DNA from: CAITQP01 sp964387965
Lineage (GTDB): Bacteria; Patescibacteriota; Minisyncoccia; Phycocordibacterales; UBA9973
Length of the DNA: 64,000 bases
NCBI GenBank assembly: GCA_964387965.1
Contig: CAYLXO010000002.1
Span: 1-64,000, forward strand
Reading direction: 5' to 3'
The notes under the pieces were generated by a model, which saw nothing but the letters and a program-made list of their open reading frames with translations, did no database searches and was not told the origin of the DNA. Shown here in pieces: positions 57,674 to 64,000 of this stretch. How positions within the stretch are numbered: position 1 is the first letter of the stretch; each line of letters starts with the position of its first letter. The position numbers and the translations under genes are program-made.

Positions 57674-60076
57674 ATGGCAGGGAAAACTACAAAAAAAGAG
57701 GCACGCGAACGATTGGTGCTCCTTGATGCACATGCAATTATTCATCGGGCATATCACGCGATGCCTGAGTTTTCCAATTCAAAAGGCGAGCCGACCGGCG
57801 CACTGTACGGTATTTCGACAATGCTCATGAAAATAATTACAGATCTTAAGCCTGACTATATCGTCGCATGTTATGATCTTCCTCAAAAAACATTTCGACA
57901 TGAAGCATATGAAGGATACAAAGGAACACGTGCAAAAGCCGAAGACAATCTCGTTGTGCAAATCCAAAACTCGCGAAATATTTTTAAGGCTTTTAATATC
58001 CCAATGTACGATGCTCCAGGATTCGAAGCCGATGACATTTTAGGTACAATCGTCGCTCACATGAGTGCAAAAGATAAAGCGCATATCGATACGATTATTG
58101 CTTCCGGTGATATGGACACGCTCCAGCTTGTAGACGATTCACGTGTTCGCGTGTTTACACTCAAAAAAGGTATCAATGACACAGTACTCTACGACGAAGA
58201 AGCTGTGATTTCACGATTTGGTTTTGCTCCAAAACTTTTGCCTGACTACAAAGGACTGCGTGGCGATCCATCTGACAATATTATTGGTATTGCTGGTATC
58301 GGAGAAAAGACTGCAACTGATCTTATAAAAAATTTTGGAAGCATCGAGGACATTTATAAAAAATTAAAAAAAGATGAAAGTGTAGTACTTGCTGTAGTAA
58401 AACCTCGCATCGTAGAGCTTCTGAAAAATGGGGAAGAAGAAGCGCTCTTTTCAAAAACACTCGCGACAATTCGACGTGATGCTCCAATTGAGTTTCATCT
58501 ACCCGATCAGCATTTTAAAGATGCTGTTGATGTAAAACGAGTCGAAGAACTTTTCCGCGAGCTTGAATTTCGCTCACTTGTGCCACGCATTGCGAGTGTG
58601 TTTGGTGGAACGAGTGCAAACTCCGAAATCGAAAAAAACGTTGAAAACAAAGAGGAAATTGACCCTACTGAGCTCAAGAGAATTGCTCTCGGCCTATGGC
58701 TCCTCAATTCCGACCTTTCAAATATTACTGTAGATGATATCTCGCACTACGCCGGTGCAAAAAATTACGCAGAAGGAAAGGAAAAAATTTTGGAGGATAT
58801 AAAGGCAAAAAATCTTTCATATGTATACGAAGACATTGAGCTTCCTATAATGCCTGCAATAGAAGAAATGGAAAAGACCGGTATCATTCTTGATGTAAAA
58901 AAGATGAATGCGCTTTCTGTAGAAGGGCACAAAGAACTTTCTGGTATCGAAAAAAATATTTACAAACACGCTGGGCGCGAATTTAATATCAATTCTCCAA
59001 AACAGCTCGGCGAAGTTATTTTTGACGAGCTCAAGATCGGCGAGGGAAGTGGTAAGAAACTAAAAAAGACAGAAGCAGGTGCGCGATCAACTCGTGAAAG
59101 CGAACTCATGAAATTGCATGATCTTCATCCGATGATTCCAGAGATTTTGCGGTACCGCGAACTTGCAAAATTACTCTCAACATATATCGATACACTCCCA
59201 GCGCTTGTAGGTAGTGATGGAAGAATTCATGCAACATTTAATCAAGCAGGTACAACGACTGGAAGATTTAATTCAGCAAACCCAAACATGCAAAATATAC
59301 CTGCAGGAGATGGTTTTCCGAAAAAAATCCGCGAATCGTTTATTGCAGAAAAAGGAAAAGTTTTTGTTGCATTCGACTACTCACAAATCGAACTTCGTGT
59401 CGCTGCGCTTATGTCAGGGGATGATTATCTCATCGATACATTCGAAGCAGGCAAGGATGTTCATGCAGCTGTCGCAAGCAAAGTCTTCGGCGTACCTGAA
59501 GACAAAGTTACTCACGACATGCGCAGAAAGGCGAAGGTTATTAACTTCGGAATTTTGTATGGTATGGGCGTAACTGCGCTTCAACAGAATTTGGGTACGG
59601 ATCGCAAAGAAGCTCAAGCATTCCATGACGCGTATTTTGCAAGCTTTCCTAAAATACAAGAATATACCGATGCAACAATTGAGTTTGCGAAAAAGCACGG
59701 ATATACAGAGACTCTCTTTGGCCGAAGACGTCAGTTCCCACTGATGAAGAGCCCGCTCCCATTTTTACGTGCAGCTGCTGAGCGCCAAGCAGGGAATGCG
59801 CCACTTCAGGGCACGGCAGCCGATTGTATAAAGATAGCTATCCGCGATGCCGATCAAGCGCTTAAAAATGAGCGACTGGCCGACAAAGCAAAGCTCGTTC
59901 TTCAGGTACATGACGAGCTAGTCTACGAAGTAGATGAGGACGCTGTCCGCGAGGTGTCAGTGCTAGTTGAAAACGTAATGAAAAATGTACTTCCTCGCGA
60001 ATTTCTTAAAGGGAAACGAGCGGTGCCACTCGAAGTACATGTAGCCGAAGGCAAAAACTGGGGCGAACTTAAGTAA
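57674..60076 (+). CDS. polA: DNA polymerase I
   Basis: Gap-filling polymerase of repair and Okazaki processing. The 800-residue protein has an N-terminal 5'-3' exonuclease (VLLDAHAIIHRAYHAM, AYKGTRAK-like GYKGTRAK, DYKGLRGDPSDNI) and a C-terminal polymerase with motif A VAFDYSQIELRVAAL near 568, motif B RRKAKVINFGILYGMG and motif C VHDELVYEV near 745. The middle 3'-5' exonuclease region is short (about residues 330-400) and lacks the D-x-E proofreading motif. It resembles Taq-type enzymes in length. Confidence 0.97.
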   Translation: MAGKTTKKEARERLVLLDAHAIIHRAYHAMPEFSNSKGEPTGALYGISTMLMKIITDLKPDYIVACYDLPQKTFRHEAYEGYKGTRAKAEDNLVVQIQNSRNIFKAFNIPMYDAPGFEADDILGTIVAHMSAKDKAHIDTIIASGDMDTLQLVDDSRVRVFTLKKGINDTVLYDEEAVISRFGFAPKLLPDYKGLRGDPSDNIIGIAGIGEKTATDLIKNFGSIEDIYKKLKKDESVVLAVVKPRIVELLKNGEEEALFSKTLATIRRDAPIEFHLPDQHFKDAVDVKRVEELFRELEFRSLVPRIASVFGGTSANSEIEKNVENKEEIDPTELKRIALGLWLLNSDLSNITVDDISHYAGAKNYAEGKEKILEDIKAKNLSYVYEDIELPIMPAIEEMEKTGIILDVKKMNALSVEGHKELSGIEKNIYKHAGREFNINSPKQLGEVIFDELKIGEGSGKKLKKTEAGARSTRESELMKLHDLHPMIPEILRYRELAKLLSTYIDTLPALVGSDGRIHATFNQAGTTTGRFNSANPNMQNIPAGDGFPKKIRESFIAEKGKVFVAFDYSQIELRVAALMSGDDYLIDTFEAGKDVHAAVASKVFGVPEDKVTHDMRRKAKVINFGILYGMGVTALQQNLGTDRKEAQAFHDAYFASFPKIQEYTDATIEFAKKHGYTETLFGRRRQFPLMKSPLPFLRAAAERQAGNAPLQGTAADCIKIAIRDADQALKNERLADKAKLVLQVHDELVYEVDEDAVREVSVLVENVMKNVLPREFLKGKRAVPLEVHVAEGKNWGELK

Positions 60077-60106
60077 ACACTAACTTATTAATTTTATAAA
60101 ATAAAA

Positions 60107-60670
60107 ATGTTAGCGGAAAAAATAAACGTAAAAATAAATAGTAAGCAGGTCAGACTCGAGATATTAAAATTTAATGATTTAGATCGCCCTAAACTAAAAA
60201 CAATATTCAAAAGCTGGTTAAGTCTAAGTGGTTTGCTGAAAAAAGTTGGTTCAAGGGGCGTTAATATTCCTGAAGGGCTAACCGAAAGTTTGTTTTGTTT
60301 AGAAATGAACGCGGTTAGAGTAATAAAAGCTTATAATTCTAAAGGTTCTTTCGACACCCTTAGTTTAGGTAGTAAAAAACGACAACAGGTTAAGGCAACA
60401 AGTAGCGAGGGGCCAACATCATTTGGCCCGAATTCTTTTTGGGATGAAAACGAATTATATTTTATGGACTTTGTTGGTAAAGACGGAAAGGTAGATGGTT
60501 CATATCGTATTTACAGAATTCTTGATAAGTATGTTTATCTATCAAAAGTAAATAAAAACGAAAGATTATCTGACCAACAAGCACAAAAAAGACGACCCCG
60601 AATGGATTTAAGAAAAGAAGTTGTATTGAAATATAAACTAAAACCAATCAAAGAAGGCTCAATCTTGTAG
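60107..60670 (+). CDS. Bsp6I-like type II restriction endonuclease
   Basis: A 187-residue protein resembling the Bsp6I family: VGSRGVNIPEGLTESLFCLE, then FDTLSLGSKKRQQVKATSS, PTSFGPNSFWDENELYFMDF and the late QKRRPRMDLRK block. A PD-(D/E)XK-type site is suggested by Asp83 and Q94-V-K96 (Gln in place of Glu). Bsp6I enzymes cut GCNGC; the specificity here is unverified. It lies tail to tail with the methyltransferase gene, with five bases between stops. A -10-like TATAAA precedes its ATG. Confidence 0.78.
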   Translation: MLAEKINVKINSKQVRLEILKFNDLDRPKLKTIFKSWLSLSGLLKKVGSRGVNIPEGLTESLFCLEMNAVRVIKAYNSKGSFDTLSLGSKKRQQVKATSSEGPTSFGPNSFWDENELYFMDFVGKDGKVDGSYRIYRILDKYVYLSKVNKNERLSDQQAQKRRPRMDLRKEVVLKYKLKPIKEGSIL

Positions 60671-60675
60671 TTTTG

Positions 60676-62253
60676 TTATCTAATAGCTAACATCATTTCT
60701 TTTGCGATAGCTTCAATTACTGGTACACTAACCGAGTTACCTGCCTGCTTATATAAAGCTGAATCAGAAATTTTTGGGAGAGTATAATTTTTAGGAAATC
60801 CTTGAATTCTAAAACACTCAAGAGGGGTTAGTTTTCTTATTCCTTTTTTATCTTTAATTATTGGTACGTTATGACCACCTGTGCCCATGTTTGCAGTAAG
60901 GGTAGGGCAAACACCGCTTTTATTTTCACGTACGTATTGTCTGCGCCACTGGTAAACCTTACCCTCATCTTTTACTTGACCCTTAAGTTTTTGGAAAAGA
61001 GGTTTGCCATTGTAATAGTACTTTTCTGGTACATTACTTTCTAGTAAGTCAGTAATTTTATTATTTAGCTTTATAGGTTTAGGAAATTCGAAACTATCGT
61101 AGTAATTTTTATTCTTAAAACCTACCATATAAATTCTCTCGCGGTTTTGCGGGATGTTACCGTATTCCATGCTATTTAATACTTTAGTTTTTACATAGTA
61201 CCCCAGATTTTCTAATGTTTCTATAATTATTTTGAAAGTTTTCCCCCCGTCGTGGCTTTTCAAATTTTTAACATTCTCAAGCAAAAACCCTTCAGGTTTC
61301 CGAGCGTCAAGAATTCTAGCTATATCAAAAAACAAGTTTCCTCTACCTTTCTCATCATTAAATCCTTGCCTATAGCCGGCGATAGAAAATGCTTGGCAGG
61401 GGAATCCTCCTAGAAGAAAATCAAATTCAGGTAAGTCATCAATACCGATTTTTCTAATATCCTCAACTATAAGTTTCGAATCTATAAAATTTAAATCATA
61501 TGTTAATTTACAATTAGGTTCAAAATCGTTTGCAAATACAGTCTTAAAACCTGCGTTTTCAAAGCCAAGTCTTATTCCACCCACACCAGCAAACAGATCA
61601 ATTGTTCTAAAACCATGTTTAGTTTTTGATTGAATTACCTTTTCTGGTTTATTATTTAAACTGCTGATTACCTGCACAACTACGCCTCGAATTTCTATCT
61701 CAGTACGGAAGAGTGGCTTCATGTTTGGATTTCTAGGTTCAAGTCTTACTCGATTTTTTTCTCGGTAAAGTTTTTTTAATGTCGCTTGGTTGTCATCAAT
61801 TATCGCGACAACTGTTTGTCCGTTCTCTGCGACTGACTGCTTTTTTATAATTACAATATCTCCGTCAAAGATACCTTCATCAATCATGCTGTTACCAGAA
61901 ACTTTAAGTGCGTAATATCCTTCTGGTGTTTTGATTGCTGGATTAACTATTGATATAGTCTCACCAATATCCTCAATAGCTTCAATTGGATAACCAGCAG
62001 CGATTTTTCCTAAAATTGGTATTTCGATTATTGATTTAATTTCCTTTTTGAGTGACATGCTTCTCGCAGAGTTTTCTGATTTTGATAGATATCCTTTCTT
62101 TCTAAGAGAATTTATGTGTTCGTGAACAGTAGAAACAGCTTTAAGTTTTAACTTTTTTCGTACTTCTTCAATAGTAGGGGAAATACCATTTTCTGAAATA
62201 TAGGTATTTATGAAATCGAAAACTTCTTTCTGTTTTTTTGTTAGAGTTGGCAT
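60676..62253 (-). CDS. LexA-C5-cytosine DNA methyltransferase fusion
   Basis: A 525-residue single open frame. Residues 1-198 are a full LexA: winged helix (TKKQKEVFDFINTYISENG, then STVHEHINSLRKKGYL), the cleavage site KIAAGYP (A86-G87), catalytic Ser122 in SGNSMIDEGI and Lys160 in ATLKKLYRE. After a 15-residue linker, 216-525 is a full m5C methyltransferase: motif I TIDLFAGVGGIRLGF, IV GGFPCQAFS (Cys286), VI ENVKN, VIII QNRERIYMVG, target domain with CPTLTANMGTGG, IX LTPLECFRIQGFP, X QAGNSVSVPV. It should protect sites cut by the adjacent nuclease and may repress its own gene. RecA-triggered cleavage would separate the DNA-binding head; that is inference. Confidence 0.93.
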   Translation of the reverse strand: MPTLTKKQKEVFDFINTYISENGISPTIEEVRKKLKLKAVSTVHEHINSLRKKGYLSKSENSARSMSLKKEIKSIIEIPILGKIAAGYPIEAIEDIGETISIVNPAIKTPEGYYALKVSGNSMIDEGIFDGDIVIIKKQSVAENGQTVVAIIDDNQATLKKLYREKNRVRLEPRNPNMKPLFRTEIEIRGVVVQVISSLNNKPEKVIQSKTKHGFRTIDLFAGVGGIRLGFENAGFKTVFANDFEPNCKLTYDLNFIDSKLIVEDIRKIGIDDLPEFDFLLGGFPCQAFSIAGYRQGFNDEKGRGNLFFDIARILDARKPEGFLLENVKNLKSHDGGKTFKIIIETLENLGYYVKTKVLNSMEYGNIPQNRERIYMVGFKNKNYYDSFEFPKPIKLNNKITDLLESNVPEKYYYNGKPLFQKLKGQVKDEGKVYQWRRQYVRENKSGVCPTLTANMGTGGHNVPIIKDKKGIRKLTPLECFRIQGFPKNYTLPKISDSALYKQAGNSVSVPVIEAIAKEMMLAIR

Positions 62254-62272
62254 AAATAAAATATATACTTAT

Positions 62273-62296
62273 ATTATAACCGAAAGAAAACCGAAA
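62273..62296 (-). promoter_or_regulatory. Promoter and candidate operator of the LexA-methyltransferase
   Basis: Minus-strand TATAAT (62273-62278) is abutted by two direct copies of AACCGAAA (62278-62285 and 62289-62296), spaced one helical turn (11 bp). A DnaA box (62309-62317) lies just beyond. The repeats occupy the -10 to -35 interval, where a repressor head would block transcription. Confidence 0.55.
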
Positions 62297-62351
62297 ATTA
62301 AAGCGGATTTATCCACAGGTGTTAAATAAATAAAGAATCTAAAAATAATTT

Positions 62352-62379
62352 TTGACAATGCGGGGATTTTGGGTAAAGT
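62352..62379 (+). promoter_or_regulatory. Promoter of the gene at 62400
   Basis: TTGACA (62352-62357), 16-bp spacer, TAAAGT (62374-62379). Divergent from the LexA-methyltransferase promoter. Confidence 0.6.
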
Positions 62380-62399
62380 AGGGGCAAATTTGCACGGAC

Positions 62400-62855
62400 A
62401 TGATTGTTTTAAAAAAGAAGACGAAAGTATTACGCTACTACTCAAAAAAGGAAAGACTCGAAATGATTTTTTCTATCTTTAGCAAAAAGCGACCCTCACG
62501 CACTCTAAAAGGCGTGATGAGAAAATATAGGCGAGCTTTTAACGAGGTAGAAAGGAGAACATCCAAATTAAACGACCGGTACCACAAAATCCGTGGAGGA
62601 CTTACCGAAAAACAACGGAGACGAATGATTGTTTGCAATCATCCGGATTGGTCGCTTGATCTGCATGGGGTTTATTTTTCCCGATACGAATATCATTGCC
62701 TAATAGCTTCAAAGAACGGAGCTCTTTCTATATACAAAAAGATAAACCACGAATGGGGGATGATTTCTGCATATATGAAAGAAGACCCTTTGTTTTATAA
62801 GCTAGGGAGAAATGGTAAAGATGTATTTGGGAGAAAAGTAGAAAAAACTGCGTAG
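62400..62855 (+). CDS. Hypothetical basic protein
   Basis: A 151-residue protein not recognised. The first 65 residues are strongly basic and helical (KYRRAFNEVERRTSKLNDRY). The C-terminal half has hydrophobic strands (CNHPDWSLDLHGVYFSRYEY) and ends KDVFGRKVEKTA. It diverges from the LexA-methyltransferase across a 146-base shared promoter region, so it could be controlled with it. An ATG 63 bases later is an alternative start. A third component of the restriction locus cannot be excluded. Confidence 0.6.
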   Translation: MIVLKKKTKVLRYYSKKERLEMIFSIFSKKRPSRTLKGVMRKYRRAFNEVERRTSKLNDRYHKIRGGLTEKQRRRMIVCNHPDWSLDLHGVYFSRYEYHCLIASKNGALSIYKKINHEWGMISAYMKEDPLFYKLGRNGKDVFGRKVEKTA

Positions 62856-62865
62856 TAAACAGCAT

Positions 62866-62900
62866 TTTTAAACAAGAGGAGCTATTGCTCCTCTTGTAAA
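62866..62900. terminator. Terminator
   Basis: ACAAGAGGAGC-TATT-GCTCCTCTTGT between converging genes, with A/T-rich flanks. Confidence 0.7.
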
Positions 62901-62911
62901 TAAAGTTTTGT

Positions 62912-63688
62912 TTAGAGTTCTTTATCGAGACGCTTGGCTTCAGCCCAAGCGAGTTCGTAGATTTTTTTCATTGCGTCGGCTATTTCTGAGCTTTCAATAA
63001 TTATTCCCAATTTTTCTCTCCAAGATGCAATCATTACTTTGTTGTCATAGATATTTATCTCAGGGTGAAAGGAAAATTTTTCTCGCGGTACGATTGCAGT
63101 CTGGCGTATTTCCTCCTTATCGAGGCTTGCACGTTCACGAGCATCGGGTGATTCAGGAAATATTGCTCGAATAGGAATACCTTTTGCAGCACGACGTTTA
63201 TAATATTCAGGGAAATAGTGGGGAAGAGTAGGTTGGATATCCTCAACACTAGCATAAGCAAGAATTTCTTCGTGAGACGAAAGAGTATCTTCGTATACTT
63301 TTTGCAAACCTTCTTTTCCTTCATAAAAAAGGACTTTTGGACGGGAAACCAAATTATGTATAGATTTTAACTCGGGAATAATCTGACGTGCTTCTTTTAA
63401 TTCTTCTTCGCGCTTTTTAAGTTCGTTTGAAATTAGTTTTTCGATATGGTCAGGAGACTCAGCAACATACTCCTGTTTTGGCTCCTTTCCAGATATACTC
63501 GCAAGCCCTTTTGCTATAAGTCGGTCAAGAACATCATAACCGGTCGTTCTATTTAAGGATGCTTTGCGAGAAATTTGTGACACCGTCCCTTTACCGAGCT
63601 CAAGAAGCGCTAGGTAAATTGCAGTCTCATTTTGAGAAAGACCAGCAAGTTCTAGACCTTTTTGTAGGGGGTTGATCTCTTTTTTCAT
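62912..63688 (-). CDS. TrmB-like transcriptional regulator
   Basis: A 258-residue paralogue of the regulator at 3980. It has a winged helix (LSQNETAIYLALLELGKG, then LNRTTGYDVLDRLIAKGLA), a coiled-coil linker (ELKKREEELKEARQIIPELK) and a C-terminal effector-like domain beginning RPKVLFYEGKEGLQKVYED. The start MKKEINPLQKG is fixed by a consensus promoter 7 bases upstream, giving a near-leaderless transcript. No co-transcribed gene; ligand unknown. Confidence 0.87.
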   Translation of the reverse strand: MKKEINPLQKGLELAGLSQNETAIYLALLELGKGTVSQISRKASLNRTTGYDVLDRLIAKGLASISGKEPKQEYVAESPDHIEKLISNELKKREEELKEARQIIPELKSIHNLVSRPKVLFYEGKEGLQKVYEDTLSSHEEILAYASVEDIQPTLPHYFPEYYKRRAAKGIPIRAIFPESPDARERASLDKEEIRQTAIVPREKFSFHPEINIYDNKVMIASWREKLGIIIESSEIADAMKKIYELAWAEAKRLDKEL

Positions 63689-63694
63689 AAATAC

Positions 63695-63723
63695 ATTATA
63701 TTTTAAGTAGTATTTTGTGTCAA
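63695..63723 (-). promoter_or_regulatory. Consensus sigma-70 promoter
   Basis: On the minus strand TTGACA (63723-63718), exactly 17 bp, TATAAT (63700-63695), then the ATG at 63688. Confidence 0.85.
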
Positions 63724-63782
63724 GCATATCCCACAAAATAGAAAAAAGCATTGAAAAATAAGGGTAAAAACGCGGGATTAGC

Positions 63783-63811
63783 TTGACAAGTTATTGACGG
63801 CTTGGTATACT
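63783..63811 (+). promoter_or_regulatory. Consensus sigma-70 promoter
   Basis: TTGACA (63783-63788), 17-bp spacer, TATACT (63806-63811), reading into the gene at 63850. Confidence 0.85.
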
Positions 63812-63849
63812 CGTGTTGAAAAATAATTCATTAACAAAAACTGTATACT

Positions 63850-64000
63850 ATGGTGCTAGTTTTACAAATCTGGGGAGGGTTGTTCTATCTCCTCAATAAG
63901 ATCTTTCTTGCGTGTGCGGAGCACACTGAGAAAAATGAGAACACAGGTAGAAGTCTATGGAGAATATGGGCATGGTCCATATACCTTCTCGGTGTCCCGC
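63850..64000 (+). CDS. Truncated membrane protein at window end
   Basis: Open frame from ATG at 63850 to the window edge, 50 codons so far, starting MVLVLQIWGGLFYLLNKIFL. The first 22 residues form a membrane helix. A polar Glu/Asn stretch (CAEHTEKNENTGRSLWR) and a second hydrophobic segment (WAWSIYLLGVP) follow, so it is at least two-pass. A consensus promoter lies 38 bases upstream. The family is not recognisable from this fragment. Confidence 0.65.
   Translation, partial: MVLVLQIWGGLFYLLNKIFLACAEHTEKNENTGRSLWRIWAWSIYLLGVP

Noticed and set aside
60676..62253. Fusion as a simple annotation read-through of two genes
   Set aside because: There is no stop or internal start with RBS in the linker, and the methyltransferase motif I begins only 15 residues after the LexA end in the same frame.

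Overview
The window looks like the chromosomal origin region of a Candidate Phyla Radiation (Patescibacteria) bacterium, most likely a parcubacterium. The evidence is gene content: PrgI followed by a two-part VirB4 and other type IV secretion-like genes, a cysteine-rich multi-zinc-ribbon protein, two TrmB-like regulators, a DNA polymerase I without a recognisable proofreading motif, short ribosomal genes, many genes with a -10 box only 8-15 bases before the ATG, and almost no biosynthetic genes. TGA is used as a stop (for example tsaE), so this is not a Gracilibacteria/Absconditabacteria code. Two runs of exactly 100 N (8847-8946, 26653-26752) mark scaffold gaps, so this is probably a metagenome-derived genome.

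Layout. 1-1640: three tRNA genes (Pro, Gly, Arg), each with an inverted 12-nt copy of its own T-arm nearby, plus palindromes and a DnaA box. 1641-9727: CCA-adding enzyme (carrying a cluster of parS-like sites inside its reading frame), hypothetical genes, a TrmB-like regulator, a zinc-ribbon protein, exonuclease III and a XerC/D-like recombinase. 9794-20793: rpsO-NYN-pnp, a DksA-like zinc finger protein, a 23S-IVS type four-helix protein, comM, a LysM/M23 peptidoglycan hydrolase, uvrD, rsmA. 20822-36714: a long co-oriented exported/membrane block with a VirB6-like protein, PrgI, VirB4 and a predicted membrane anchor-M15 peptidase-transglycosylase fusion. 36748-42396: the classic origin cluster jag-yidC-yidD-rnpA-rpmH / dnaA-dnaN with an AT-rich DnaA-box spacer. 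42412-50831: PBP1A, tyrS, ruvC-yebC, a structured RNA candidate, ruvB and pilB. 51144-55827: two large exported proteins, one a Cys-paired repeat adhesin. 55920-60076: tsaE, a membrane protein, polA. 60107-62253: a compact restriction-modification pair. 62400-64000: a small hypothetical gene, a second TrmB-like regulator and a truncated membrane gene.

The most unusual system is the restriction-modification pair: a Bsp6I-like endonuclease faces, tail to tail, a single 525-residue protein that is a complete LexA (winged helix, Ala-Gly cleavage site, Ser/Lys dyad) fused to a complete C5-cytosine methyltransferase. This suggests a methyltransferase whose DNA-binding half could be cut off by the SOS response. 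The other strong signals are the parS array at 24-bp spacing inside cca, a repeat family whose outer helix differs between copies yet stays paired, a multi-helix RNA candidate before ruvB, and perfect DnaA boxes near the uvrD, ruvB and lexA-methyltransferase promoters.
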